Shown here: positions 53,178 to 62,575 of the stretch, piece after piece
Layout: each line of letters opens with the position of its first letter
How positions within the stretch are numbered: position 1 is the stretch's first letter
Assembly: GCA_035395685.1 (NCBI GenBank)
Contig: DAOPBR010000002.1
Span: 1-64,000, forward strand
Origin: JAKJGA01 sp029554345
GTDB taxonomy: Bacteria > Spirochaetota > UBA4802 > JAFGJZ01
Direction of reading: 5' to 3'
DNA: 64,000 bases
The notes under the pieces: generated by a model
Told to the model about the DNA's origin: nothing
The model's database searches: none
Seen by the model: only the letters and a program-made list of their open reading frames with translations
Translations under genes and position numbers: made by a program

Positions 53178-54704
53178 ATGATAACAGCAGCATTTCACAT
53201 AGAATCCGATTCTGTAAAACTGGTAACGGCAAAATCCAATTTTACTAATCTGGAGTTTTTATCCTCTGATTCGGAGCCGTTATCTCCCGGAAAGAAATCG
53301 GATATTTCAGGCGCAATAAAATCCTTATGCAGCAGAAATGTAATAAATCCATCAAGAATAATTGCAACGCTTCCATCAGAAAAAGTCATCATCAAAACAG
53401 TATCCCTCCCCTTCACCGATGAAAGAAAAATAGCAGAGATTATACCGATTGAAGCTGAAGAAAACATACCGATAGATATTGATAAGATTACTTTAGTGCA
53501 TCAGATTCTTTCAAAATCCAAAGAAGGCTGCAACGTTATTATAGCGGCATGCCGTACAGATTATCTTGAAGAATTTAAAAATTCCTTCTTGAATGCAGGA
53601 TTAAACATCAGCGCTGTTTACCTCGAATACAATGCATTATTTGCTTTATATAAGTTTTCCGACTCAAACGCACATGAAGCGTCACAAATCGATTTTGGGA
53701 AAGACCGTATAATAATCAACAAAATCAAGCATGGGAAACTATCAGAAACTAAAACTATTGCCAAGGGCTATTCGGATTTTTCAAAGATTTTCACCGATGA
53801 AAAAATTTCATCTCTTGAAACGGCAAAAATCATTTCATCTTCTGCGGATAACAAATCATCTGCTGATACAAAGAAATCAAAAAAACACAACTATGCGCCG
53901 CTTTTTGAAAAATATGAATCAGCAGCAACAAAAACCGCCAAAAACATATTAGCATTTATAAAACCCAAGGGAGAAGAAAAAATTCTTTTTTCCGGAGTTA
54001 ATCTGTTTGCTCAAAATTTCGCAGGTATTCTCTTTAAAGAGCTCGAAATTCCTGTATACGATTTTTCTGCAGTCAATATTATCAAAAATTTTAAGGAGCA
54101 GAACTGCGAAATCCCGTGCGGAACACTGATATGCGATCAGAATCCTTCATCACAGGCTAACTTCTTATCTCACAAAGAAAAAAAATCTGAAATTTTCAAT
54201 GATGTAAAACCTGGTCTTTTCATGCTTGCTTCAGCATTATTGATATTCGTTTTATATTTCATAATCTCATCAATAGTACTTATTTCAAAAGGAAACGGAT
54301 CGGGCGAAATACTAAAACAGCAGTTTAAACAGCAGTTCCGCCAGGAAGCTAAAACCAGCGATGTGATCGCAGAAGCAAAAACCATTCTCGACAATGAAAA
54401 GAAACAGATATCAAGTTTATCTGCTGTTCTGCCGGAGAAAAAATCTATTCTGTTAAATCTGGAAGAAGCTCTTCGTTTTTTCTCAAGCGATCCCGCTTTC
54501 TCACTTAAAGATGTGACGCTGAATCAAAATCAGATAAACATTAACGGTGAAATATCCGATCTGTCAAAAATTGATGAATTTAAGAACAAACTTAATAAAA
54601 GCGGAAAATACTCATCAGTTGACCTTAACACAAGCTATTCGGGAAAAACCGGAGTTAAATTTACACTCTCTATAAAACTCAAAGCATCAGCGGGTAAAAA
54701 ATGA
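53178..54704 (+). CDS. gspL: Type II secretion protein GspL (PilM/PilN-like)
   Basis: The 508-aa protein has an N-terminal actin-like region (about 1-330) with PilM/GspL features (PSRIIATLPSEKVIIKTVSL and PIEAEENIPIDID), a single TM at about 345-370 (LFMLASALLIFVLYFIIS), then a periplasmic coiled coil and a ferredoxin-like GspL C domain. It bridges GspE and the membrane platform. The gene directly follows gspK. Confidence 0.9.
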   Translation: MITAAFHIESDSVKLVTAKSNFTNLEFLSSDSEPLSPGKKSDISGAIKSLCSRNVINPSRIIATLPSEKVIIKTVSLPFTDERKIAEIIPIEAEENIPIDIDKITLVHQILSKSKEGCNVIIAACRTDYLEEFKNSFLNAGLNISAVYLEYNALFALYKFSDSNAHEASQIDFGKDRIIINKIKHGKLSETKTIAKGYSDFSKIFTDEKISSLETAKIISSSADNKSSADTKKSKKHNYAPLFEKYESAATKTAKNILAFIKPKGEEKILFSGVNLFAQNFAGILFKELEIPVYDFSAVNIIKNFKEQNCEIPCGTLICDQNPSSQANFLSHKEKKSEIFNDVKPGLFMLASALLIFVLYFIISSIVLISKGNGSGEILKQQFKQQFRQEAKTSDVIAEAKTILDNEKKQISSLSAVLPEKKSILLNLEEALRFFSSDPAFSLKDVTLNQNQININGEISDLSKIDEFKNKLNKSGKYSSVDLNTSYSGKTGVKFTLSIKLKASAGKK

Positions 54705-55222
54705 GACTCACGGAAAGAGAAAGAAAATTACTTTATGCTTTAATCGCCATTCTCGTAATCGCGGTTTCATATAAACTTATATACGAACCTGTTGCTTCTT
54801 TTCGGGATTCTCTGAAAAAAAGGGCATTTAATTCCCAATCTTCCGCGGAAGAACTTACAAGAATATCATCTGAAATCAATTCACTTATAATGAAAAAGCA
54901 GAAATATGATCTTATTCTGCGGTCAGAAAACGATAATATTATGACTGTTATTCAGCAAAAAGCGGAACAGAACAATATAAAGGACAATCTCGCTAATATC
55001 AGAAGTACACCAAGCAATTTTCAGAATAAATTTAAAAAAGTTACAACAGATTTTAAAATTGAAGGAGCTCCCATTCAGTCAATAATCAAATTTATTTTTG
55101 ATATGGAAAATGCAGGCGGCTTTATAGTTTTCGAATCTGTTACCATATCGAAAGGTCTCAAAGGAACCGACCGGTATGACGCTTCATGCAAGGTAAACAC
55201 TTTCATGGCTGACAACAAATGA
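54701..55222 (+). CDS. gspM: Type II secretion protein GspM (PilO-like)
   Basis: The 173-aa protein has a short cytoplasmic N terminus, one TM (LLYALIAILVIAVSYKLI), a coiled coil and a small periplasmic domain (IEGAPIQSIIKFIFDMENAG). This layout and its position after gspL fit GspM. It dimerises with GspL. Overlap with gspL is ATGA. Confidence 0.88.
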   Translation: MRLTERERKLLYALIAILVIAVSYKLIYEPVASFRDSLKKRAFNSQSSAEELTRISSEINSLIMKKQKYDLILRSENDNIMTVIQQKAEQNNIKDNLANIRSTPSNFQNKFKKVTTDFKIEGAPIQSIIKFIFDMENAGGFIVFESVTISKGLKGTDRYDASCKVNTFMADNK

Positions 55223-56082
55223 ATAAAATAAATGAAATCTTCAGAAAAATATTTCAATACGCAAATAATCTTTACGATGATGCAAAGTCGCATCCCTTTT
55301 TTAAACGCTACGTTGTTTTAACCTGCATTCTGACAACAGTATTCACCCTTATTCTTTTTCCGGTTGATACAATAATTTTAAAAGTTTTAAGAGATGCCGA
55401 AGGTAAGTCTTTTCAATCCGCTGAAGTTTCAAATCTTAAAGCTTCTTTATTCGGTGATATTTCAATTGATTCACTGAAAATCAATCTCCGCTCGCGCGAA
55501 GAAGTTTCAATCAGCAAATTCGATTCAACAATATCTGTTTTCTCTCTGATAAGAGGCAATGCTGACGGTGAAATCAACTCCGAACAGTTTTCATTTTCGT
55601 CACCCAAGTTCAAATTTACATCAAAAATAAAATTAATTCCTGATGCGGAATACAGCACAAAAACAGGTGTTTTTACAAACGGCAGTCTGACATTAAAATT
55701 AACCAACTCACTGCTGGAAGGATTATCAATTGCAGGATTCAATATAAAACCGGCAAATATAGAATCGGTAAACGGAGAAATTCTCTTTCAAGACAAGAAA
55801 TATAACATTAAAGTAATTAAAATTGACGGTCAATCACTCAGGGGAACTATAACAGGAACAATTATTCCGAACGAAAATAATTTTTCGCTCTCCGTTCTCG
55901 ACATCAGCTGTTCATTCGATCCCCAGTCCGGAATGTTCGACGACTACCGTATGCTTATCAACTATCTCATAGACAAAGACAGCGGCAAAATACTCATCAA
56001 ACTCAAGGGAACTATCGCGAATACTGAAGTAATCACTCCAAAAATGAATATGCCTCAGATGGAAAGAAAAGATGACAAATGA
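55219..56082 (+). CDS. gspN: Type II secretion protein GspN
   Basis: The 287-aa protein has one N-terminal TM (about 31-53) followed by a beta-rich domain (AEVSNLKASLFGDISIDSL-like strands and GSLTLKLTNSLLEGLSIAGF), matching the GspN family and its AsmA-like fold. GspN is present in only some T2SS clusters and its exact role is unclear. Its ATG overlaps the gspM stop. Confidence 0.85.
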   Translation: MNKINEIFRKIFQYANNLYDDAKSHPFFKRYVVLTCILTTVFTLILFPVDTIILKVLRDAEGKSFQSAEVSNLKASLFGDISIDSLKINLRSREEVSISKFDSTISVFSLIRGNADGEINSEQFSFSSPKFKFTSKIKLIPDAEYSTKTGVFTNGSLTLKLTNSLLEGLSIAGFNIKPANIESVNGEILFQDKKYNIKVIKIDGQSLRGTITGTIIPNENNFSLSVLDISCSFDPQSGMFDDYRMLINYLIDKDSGKILIKLKGTIANTEVITPKMNMPQMERKDDK

Positions 56083-56413
56083 AATGGATTTAATCATCAA
56101 AAAAGCCGAAGAACTCGGAGATAAAATATCTCAATCAGAAATTTTTATTGCATATAAAAAAGCTTCTGCAGAGCTGATGGCAAATCAGGATTCTTTCGAT
56201 AAAGTAAAACGCTTTACCCGTCTTTCGGCAGTAATGAGAGAAAAACAGAATTACGCCGAAGAAATTACACAAAGCGAGATGGATGAAGTACGAAGTCTCG
56301 CGCAAAATGTTTTTGATGACGAGATAGCAAACAATTACATCGAAGTTCAAAACGCTTTCAGCTCTCTGATGAATGATATTTTTACTGAGATTGAGATGAA
56401 AAGATCTTTTTAA
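56072..56413 (+). CDS. YlbF/YmcA-family protein
   Basis: The 113-aa all-helical protein fits the YlbF/YmcA (DUF964) family: IIKKAEELGDKISQSEIFIA at the N terminus, a middle FDKVKRFTRL helix and the AQNVFDDEIANNYIE segment. In Firmicutes such proteins bind RNase Y. No RNase Y gene is visible here. It overlaps gspN by 11 bp, so it is expressed with the secretion operon. A second in-frame ATG at 56084 could remove the overlap. Confidence 0.8.
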   Translation: MTNEMDLIIKKAEELGDKISQSEIFIAYKKASAELMANQDSFDKVKRFTRLSAVMREKQNYAEEITQSEMDEVRSLAQNVFDDEIANNYIEVQNAFSSLMNDIFTEIEMKRSF

Positions 56414-56432
56414 TCCGTTTTTTTCAAACTTC

Positions 56433-56461
56433 TTGACACGGAAAAGCAAAAATAGTAGAAT
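56433..56461 (+). promoter_or_regulatory. Sigma70-type promoter of the PilZ gene pair
   Basis: A perfect TTGACA (56433-56438), a 17-bp spacer and TAGAAT (56456-56461) lie 35 bp before the PilZ-gene ATG. This ends the gsp transcription unit and starts a new one. Confidence 0.75.
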
Positions 56462-56496
56462 TAAACATAGATTATTTTGTTGATCCGGCGGCAAAA

Positions 56497-56874
56497 ATGA
56501 ACGAAAAAAGAAAGTTTAAACGTTACGAATGCAAAATCAAAGTCCGCTTCGAGCACACTGAAGAGATGAACAGCTCTACTGAAGAAATCCCGCGTTTTAA
56601 AGGAAAAGGACACATCCTCGATATAAGTCAGGGCGGAATATTTATCGCAACAGATTCTAATGTCCCGGTAAGCTGCGACATCATGGTTTCCTTTAAAACT
56701 GAATCCAGGATTTTTGAAGAGAAGGGATTTATCGTCAGAACCGGAAACCTGAAAAATAATCCTGCAGAAGTTGTTAAAAAATTCGAAAATTATGACATCA
56801 AAGAAAAGTCCTACATCGCGATTCAGTTTGAAAACCCGATAGACAATATCAATCAAATGGAATTTCACGGCTGA
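56497..56874 (+). CDS. PilZ-domain c-di-GMP-binding protein
   Basis: The 125-aa single PilZ domain has the N-terminal RKFKRYECKIKVRFE (RxxxR arginines) and the second motif HILDISQGGIFIAT (D/N-x-S-x-x-G). Both are needed for c-di-GMP binding, so it is probably an active receptor. Residues about 60-100 carry the remaining barrel strands. It precedes by one base the 295-aa unknown gene, probably its partner. It directly follows the T2SS operon but has its own promoter. Confidence 0.93.
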   Translation: MNEKRKFKRYECKIKVRFEHTEEMNSSTEEIPRFKGKGHILDISQGGIFIATDSNVPVSCDIMVSFKTESRIFEEKGFIVRTGNLKNNPAEVVKKFENYDIKEKSYIAIQFENPIDNINQMEFHG

Positions 56875-56875
56875 T

Positions 56876-57763
56876 ATGCAGACTCAATTTGTTTACATTG
56901 ATGACATCACCAAGATTGACTCATCAAAGGCAACCGTATATGATCTGAACAAGAGATATATTGACTCTGAAGGCAATATGTACGGTCTCAAATATAACCG
57001 CGAATCAAAGAAAATTGAAATCATAAGACTTCTGAGAACATCGATGCAGCATGCACAGATGGTCGCAAAAAGAATGAAGGAAAAGATGAAAGCTGATCTG
57101 CCGAAACTTTCATCTGACGAAGAAATAATTTCCAACAGCGTTAATCACGACACGGCAGAAACATTTGAAGAAGCAGAAGAAGCTTATGCAAGCGGCACCA
57201 AAATAGTACCGGATATGTTTGTAGCAGACAGGTTCAACGATCTTCCGATCTTCAAAGAAAGGCTTAAAGGTCTTTTAAGGAATGTTGCTAATTCAAATAT
57301 CAACTCGCGCGAGCACCGCGAAATTTCAACACCGCTTGATGAGGTTATCCGCAATATCGAAATTGACGGATTAGGAAAAATTGAAAAAATAACCTCATCT
57401 TACAGAGAACTCACTGAATACCCGAGATCAATCAATTATTACATCGGACGTCTGGATAACCGGGCAAGGGAAATACTTAACAATATTCACGCCGATTCAA
57501 AAAAAATAAAATTCATCCTTTGGATGGAAATGCTTCACTCACTTAAGGAATTTTATCAGTCAGTGGGCAAAATGCTGATATCGCTTGAAAGAAATCTTGA
57601 AAAAACAGCAGAGGAACGCCTGTCGAAAATAGGCGCTCTCGAACGGCAGTCATACAATGACGCACGAACCACCATATCCAACACAAAATCCGATATTGAG
57701 GAAATGTCGAGAAAGCTGAATGATTTCGAACTGTTTATTTACAGTTCTGACAATGTCTGTTAA
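56876..57763 (+). CDS. Hypothetical protein paired with PilZ
   Basis: I do not recognise a family. The 295-aa protein has no signal peptide or TM. The N-terminal 65 residues are a mixed domain (YDLNKRYIDSEGNMYGLKYN), followed by an acidic linker and a long helical/coiled-coil region (about 115-285, ISLERNLEKTAEERLSKIGA). It starts one base after the PilZ gene and shares its promoter, so it may be the c-di-GMP-controlled output partner. Its 3' end overlaps by 4 bp the convergent TPR-like gene. Confidence 0.7.
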   Translation: MQTQFVYIDDITKIDSSKATVYDLNKRYIDSEGNMYGLKYNRESKKIEIIRLLRTSMQHAQMVAKRMKEKMKADLPKLSSDEEIISNSVNHDTAETFEEAEEAYASGTKIVPDMFVADRFNDLPIFKERLKGLLRNVANSNINSREHREISTPLDEVIRNIEIDGLGKIEKITSSYRELTEYPRSINYYIGRLDNRAREILNNIHADSKKIKFILWMEMLHSLKEFYQSVGKMLISLERNLEKTAEERLSKIGALERQSYNDARTTISNTKSDIEEMSRKLNDFELFIYSSDNVC

Positions 57764-58125
57764 TTATTTTCTGATTTTCGTAGAATCTCTTCTGCAAATA
57801 TTTTCAGCTTCGGATGAACCTTCGGCTGGGGTAGACTGATTTTATTTTCTTCCTTTTCGGCATTGTCATCTTCGCGTATCAGCTTGGTAAATGCAAAAAT
57901 CATGCGGTCAAAGATTTCACTTACACGGTCTTCCCTTCCGGCCATTTTATAGTATTTATAAGCGAAAAGCGGCATTTTTTTATCGAAGTAAAAATAATCG
58001 GCAATTCTTGTTAATCCGTCTTTATACATTGTGCTGACGAATATTTTTTCTGCTTCGGTGAGCTTTCCCTGATTAAAAAGCTCATTGCCCTTTCTTATCA
58101 ATGCCGCACGTTCGGAACTATCCAT
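57760..58125 (-). CDS. Small TPR-like helical protein
   Basis: The 121-aa protein begins with one clear TPR-like hairpin (ALIRKGNELFNQGKLTEAEK, then IFVSTMYKDGL) and a second possible unit (PLFAYKYYKMAGREDRVSEI), followed by a charged tail. No signal peptide is present. It overlaps tex by 8 bp and is probably co-transcribed with it. Function is unknown. Confidence 0.72.
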   Translation of the reverse strand: MDSSERAALIRKGNELFNQGKLTEAEKIFVSTMYKDGLTRIADYFYFDKKMPLFAYKYYKMAGREDRVSEIFDRMIFAFTKLIREDDNAEKEENKISLPQPKVHPKLKIFAEEILRKSENN

Positions 58126-60256
58126 CGGTCTTCCTTCTGAGAGAAATTCTCTTCAGCTCTTTATCGACAGAAATAACCTCCGTCATTAGAGATTCTCCGA
58201 CCTTGACTGCATCAGATATATTTGAAATAAACTTATCCGAAAGATTGGATATATGAATAAGACCGTCCTGATGCACTCCTATATCGACGAAAGCTCCAAA
58301 AGCCGTAACATTCGTCACTACACCCGACAGAACCATTCCTTCGCGCAAATCATCCAAAGTCCGTACAGAGCTGTTAAAATCAGCATATGAATACTGCTTT
58401 CTAGGATCGCGTCCCGGTTTTGAAAGTTCTTTCAATATATCATCAAGAGTATATGTCCCGGCCGAAGAATATTTCTTTTTATCAATACGTGAAAGCAAAT
58501 CCGGACTCAAAATTAAATCATTCAGACTAACACCGGCGTCTTCAGCCATCTTCATTACTATGGAATAGCTTTCCGGATGAATAGCTGACGAATCAAGCGG
58601 ATTTGAAGCGTCCTTAATACGCAGAAAAGCGGCACACTGCTCAAATGCCTTCTCTCCAAGACCGCTTACTTTTTTGATATCCGTTCTGGATTTAAAACCC
58701 TTGAGCTCATTTCTTTTTTTAACAATTTTAGCTGCAAGAGAACTTCCGACACCGGACACATAAGAAAGAATCTCAACCGATGCGGTATTAACGTCCACAC
58801 CGACTTTATTAACGCACAATTCAACTGAATCTTTCAGAGCATCTTTGAGCTCCTTCTGATCAACATCATGCTGATACTGACCGACGCCTATGGCACATGG
58901 ATCTATTTTTACTAATTCCGACAAGGGATCCTGAAAACGGCGTGCGATATTTACAGCGCTTCTTACGGTAAGATCAAGATCCGGAAACTCCCTGCGTGCA
59001 GTTTCTGACGCAGAATATACCGAAGCCCCGGATTCGCTAACCATGACGACAGGAATTTCTTTTGGAATAAAATCTTTAATAAAATCCTCTGTCTCCCTTC
59101 CGGCGGTTCCGTTTCCTATCGCAATAAACTCAACTGTAAATTTATCGATTATCCTCTTTACTGCAGCCTTTGCCTCTGCTTCTTTTTTTTGTGGTTCATG
59201 AGGGAAAATGACATCATATCCGAGAAATTCATTCGTTTTGCCTATGACGGCAAGCTTGCATCCGCTTCTGAAACCCGGATCAATTCCAAGAATAGTTTTG
59301 CCTCCGGCGTACGGAGACAGAAGAAGATTTTCGAGATTTTCAGCAAAAATTGATATTGAAAATTTTTCGCTTTTTGCGATATAGTTGCGGAGAACTTCGT
59401 TTGAAACCGATGGAAGAATGAGCCGTTTAAGCGAATCAAGCGCGGCTTTTTCAATTTCTTCCGAAAATATATTCTGTTTCTGAATATAATCTTTTTTTAT
59501 TTTTCCGAGAAAAATATCTTCATTCTCGGCATCAACGCTTATTGAAAGTACACCTTCATTTTCTCCGCGGCGCAGAGCAAGAATTCTATGCGGCGGTTCT
59601 TTTGATATCGCAGATGAAAATGAATAGTATTGTTCGTATTTTGTGCGTTTATCCTTATAGTCTTTTTTAACCTTTGATGAAATGATTCCTTTTGAGGTTA
59701 TTTCTTCCCGGACGGTTTTTCTTATGCTGCTGTTTTCGGATATCATTTCTGCAATGATATCTAGAGCACCGCTCAAAGCTTCATCGGCTGTATTAACCTG
59801 TTTTTCAGGATTGATAAACCTTTTCAATATTTCGGATTTATCTTCTTTTTCGGCAGAATGCAGAATGATTTCTGCAAGTTCAGCTAGTCCTTTCTCCCGT
59901 GCAATCGACGCACGTGTCTTTTTTTTGGGTTTATATGGAAGATAAATATCTTCAAGCATATCAGAATCACTGCAGTCGATGATTGTCTTTTTCAATTCAT
60001 CAGTCATCTTTCCCAGAGATTCTATTACTCCGATGATATAATCTTTGCGTTCCTCGAGTGATTCAATCTCTTTATATCTTCGCGAAACATGAAGAACCTG
60101 TTTCTCGTCCATGTTTCCGGTCATTTCTTTTCTATAACGTGAGATGAACGGAACAGTACACCCGTCCTTCAGCAGATTGACGGTATTTATAACACAAACG
60201 GATTTTACTTTAATTTCAGCCGAAATGATTTCGGCAATTGCTTCTACTTTTATCAT
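58118..60256 (-). CDS. tex: Tex-family RNA-binding protein with S1 domain
   Basis: From ATG 60256 the protein is about 712 aa. It has the Tex order: an N-terminal helical region (VPFISRYRKEMTGNMDEKQV, IYLPYKPKKKTRASIAREKG), a YqgF-like domain (ILGIDPGFRSGCKLAVI, AIGNGTAGRETEDFI), helix-hairpin-helix repeats (VNTASVEILSYVSGVG, VSGLGEKAFEQCAAFLRI), and a C-terminal S1 domain (LSGVVTNVTAFGAFVDIGVH). It acts in transcription/RNA handling in the cytoplasm. The ATG overlaps the VanY-type stop by one base (TAATG); a TTG 9 bp upstream is less likely. Confidence 0.96.
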   Translation of the reverse strand: MIKVEAIAEIISAEIKVKSVCVINTVNLLKDGCTVPFISRYRKEMTGNMDEKQVLHVSRRYKEIESLEERKDYIIGVIESLGKMTDELKKTIIDCSDSDMLEDIYLPYKPKKKTRASIAREKGLAELAEIILHSAEKEDKSEILKRFINPEKQVNTADEALSGALDIIAEMISENSSIRKTVREEITSKGIISSKVKKDYKDKRTKYEQYYSFSSAISKEPPHRILALRRGENEGVLSISVDAENEDIFLGKIKKDYIQKQNIFSEEIEKAALDSLKRLILPSVSNEVLRNYIAKSEKFSISIFAENLENLLLSPYAGGKTILGIDPGFRSGCKLAVIGKTNEFLGYDVIFPHEPQKKEAEAKAAVKRIIDKFTVEFIAIGNGTAGRETEDFIKDFIPKEIPVVMVSESGASVYSASETARREFPDLDLTVRSAVNIARRFQDPLSELVKIDPCAIGVGQYQHDVDQKELKDALKDSVELCVNKVGVDVNTASVEILSYVSGVGSSLAAKIVKKRNELKGFKSRTDIKKVSGLGEKAFEQCAAFLRIKDASNPLDSSAIHPESYSIVMKMAEDAGVSLNDLILSPDLLSRIDKKKYSSAGTYTLDDILKELSKPGRDPRKQYSYADFNSSVRTLDDLREGMVLSGVVTNVTAFGAFVDIGVHQDGLIHISNLSDKFISNISDAVKVGESLMTEVISVDKELKRISLRRKTDG

Positions 60257-60993
60257 TATAAACAAACCGGACTTATTGTATTTACATATTCTTCCGCTTT
60301 ATCGATGAAAAGCTCAGATCCGGAAAACTTTTTTAAAATATAAAAATCTTTCTTTGAAGAATATCTTTCATTCCATTCTTTTATAAATTTCTTTGACAAA
60401 GGAAGATAAGACCAATGCCACTTTTCTTCCTGATAACCGGCACTTCTGCCGGAAGTATAGGGCTGTGCGAAACCGAATCTGGCGGCATTTACAACAAGCC
60501 AGGTATATAAAATCTGACCGTCACCGCTTTCGAAAAAAGTATTATTAAGCGAATTGATGTCGAAGTCGGTCCCCCAGTGATGACGGCTGGTTCCCGGCAT
60601 CGATGAAAAATCCAGAATATTTATGCCGCGTTTATATAAATTCTTTTCTTTGGAATAAGCCCCGTTCCACTTGGAATTCCAGATTCGAGCCTGATCGTCA
60701 TATGTTCTTGTGGAACTTATCACGGTAATCTTTATCGATACTTCCTTCTGATTATTTTTATTTCGTTCTGAATTTAATTCTTTGATATAAGAATCGAAAG
60801 CTGCAGACATTTTTTCAAGCGCGTAAGCGGCATCTTTCCGCAGATAATGAGTTTTAGAATCAGTCCGGATAAATGTTTTTCTCAGATTGATAAAAGATGA
60901 ATCTGATGACGGATTAATTCCGCCGGCAAGATCTTTAAGCTCATAAGCAAAGGCAAAAAACGGGATTAAAAGTCCAAAAAGAAGTTTTTTCAT
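60256..60993 (-). CDS. D-alanyl-D-alanine carboxypeptidase-like peptidase (VanY, M15B)
   Basis: The 245-aa exported protein has a signal peptide (MKKLLFGLLIPFFAFAY) and the M15B zinc-site pattern: STRTYDDQARIW, then GTSRHHWGTDFDIN (His and Asp ligands, about 133-146) and EEKWHWSYLP (catalytic Glu and third His, about 198-207). It would trim peptidoglycan stem peptides in the periplasm. GGAG precedes the ATG. It is upstream of tex and coupled to it. Confidence 0.9.
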   Translation of the reverse strand: MKKLLFGLLIPFFAFAYELKDLAGGINPSSDSSFINLRKTFIRTDSKTHYLRKDAAYALEKMSAAFDSYIKELNSERNKNNQKEVSIKITVISSTRTYDDQARIWNSKWNGAYSKEKNLYKRGINILDFSSMPGTSRHHWGTDFDINSLNNTFFESGDGQILYTWLVVNAARFGFAQPYTSGRSAGYQEEKWHWSYLPLSKKFIKEWNERYSSKKDFYILKKFSGSELFIDKAEEYVNTISPVCL

Positions 60994-61076
60994 ATTCTCT
61001 CCATTTAATTCATTATCCGGCGATACGGAAATCCGTCCATTATTTTCTTAATAAAAATAAGAGCCACATGTAAATG

Positions 61077-62507
61077 TTAAAAATTTATGTTTTCATAAAA
61101 TTTTTTTTCAAAGGAGGCATCATCGGTAAGACTGATAAATTTAATTATTTTTCTAAATTCTTTAAGTTCATCAATGTATCCGGAATTTTCCAGAGAATAC
61201 TCCGCAGATTTCAATGACAAATTTCCGGCAACTATTACTTCAGATTTTTCAGCAGAAGGGAAAAATCCGAGAGAAAACATATGTGATGAATTCACCGTTG
61301 ATGCAAAACTTCCGGCAAGAATTACATGATCAGATTCATCAAAAACAAATCCTGATTTTTCAGAAAGTATTTCCGCACCGCTTCTGCATGCAGATTTCAC
61401 AAGCTGAACGGCACGCACGTCTTTCTGGCTGATATATACATCATCTTTCAGATAAATAAGCTTTTCTCCATCAGCGGAAGAATCGCCGTTTGCGATCTTT
61501 CCGCTTTTGTCTATCTGACCGGTTTTGATTAAAATGCTGAAAATATCAGCGAGCCCGCTTGCAGCAATTCCCAGAGCTTTGCTGCCGGAATAAAGCTTAT
61601 AATCAATTCTGGGATAAATACCCGAGGCAGAAATTATAGCCCCTTCCCCGGCTGTCATACCGCATGAAAGATTCATTCCTTCTACTGCAGGGCCGAGAGG
61701 AACACTTGAGGCATAAACAGTATTTTCCGAAATAAAAGCCATTTCAGCATTTGTACCCATGTCGCAAATGAATATTTTTCCGCGGAAATTTCTGAAAGCA
61801 TAATAAGCGCAACCCAGAAAATCCGCACCGAGAAATGATGTAAAACACGGCAGTATCTTCAAACGGCAATTATCATTAAGTTCACTGAATATTCCGTGAT
61901 AGTTATCCAATTCTTCGATAGGGGCCTCATACGGATAAGTTCCCATTTTCTCGGGACTGATTCCGCAAAAGAGCGCAAGCATCACGGTATTACCGGATAC
62001 TGCAATGTCGAAAATGCCCCGTACATCATCTTCCGAAACGCACAGATTTTTGATATTTTCCGCAAGGGCATTGCGGATAAAGGCGGTTAATTTAGCGTAT
62101 TCACGCGAGGCTATCCGTGAAATCACATCGTGACCGAAAATCCTCTGCGGATTCAAAAAAGACGCCGCTTCATAAAATTTTCCATCGATGAGGGCTGAAA
62201 TCTTTACAACAGTTGTACCTATATCGACTGCAAAAGTACCGGATTTCACCTTCGATGATTTTTGAAAAATCCGAGAATCCGGCATAAACACCGTCAAATC
62301 AGAAGATAATATGTAATTGCAGGATTTAACCGGTCTTCTTCCGTCATTGTCTTCTATGTCAACGAGACACTTGCCGCAACTTCCTTTTCCGCCGCATGGA
62401 GTATCAGGAAATATTGAAAAAAATGCCAACACCTCAGTGAGAAGCTTTCCTTCATCAAATTCAGCATTTGAATTTCCGGGACTAATCGTGACTCTGAACT
62501 TTCGCAT
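61077..62507 (-). CDS. RACo-like ferredoxin/ASKHA reductive activator
   Basis: The 476-aa protein has an N-terminal plant-type [2Fe-2S] domain (Cys 38, 44, 47 and 63; CGGKGSCGKC), a short linker, and a C-terminal ASKHA ATPase region (FAVDIGTTVVKISAL near 92, IFICDMGTNAEMAFI near 245, VILAGSFAS near 395). This is the layout of RACo/MtvR/RamA-type proteins that reductively reactivate corrinoid methyltransferases using ATP. No corrinoid protein or methyltransferase is encoded next to it, so its target is distant. No clear Shine-Dalgarno precedes the ATG. It is slightly shorter than RACo. Confidence 0.88.
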   Translation of the reverse strand: MRKFRVTISPGNSNAEFDEGKLLTEVLAFFSIFPDTPCGGKGSCGKCLVDIEDNDGRRPVKSCNYILSSDLTVFMPDSRIFQKSSKVKSGTFAVDIGTTVVKISALIDGKFYEAASFLNPQRIFGHDVISRIASREYAKLTAFIRNALAENIKNLCVSEDDVRGIFDIAVSGNTVMLALFCGISPEKMGTYPYEAPIEELDNYHGIFSELNDNCRLKILPCFTSFLGADFLGCAYYAFRNFRGKIFICDMGTNAEMAFISENTVYASSVPLGPAVEGMNLSCGMTAGEGAIISASGIYPRIDYKLYSGSKALGIAASGLADIFSILIKTGQIDKSGKIANGDSSADGEKLIYLKDDVYISQKDVRAVQLVKSACRSGAEILSEKSGFVFDESDHVILAGSFASTVNSSHMFSLGFFPSAEKSEVIVAGNLSLKSAEYSLENSGYIDELKEFRKIIKFISLTDDASFEKKFYENINF

Positions 62508-62548
62508 GCACCGATTGGGCCAGATCGGGCTAAAAAAGCGAGAATTTT

Positions 62549-62569
62549 TTGCATTTCGTCATAATGCAA
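62549..62569. promoter_or_regulatory. Perfect 7-bp inverted repeat in a divergent promoter region
   Basis: TTGCATT (62549-62555) and AATGCAA (62563-62569) flank TCGTCAT. It lies between the divergent RACo-like and GlgD-like genes, 7 bp upstream of a -35 box, so it may be an operator. Confidence 0.3.
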
Positions 62570-62575
62570 GTTTGA

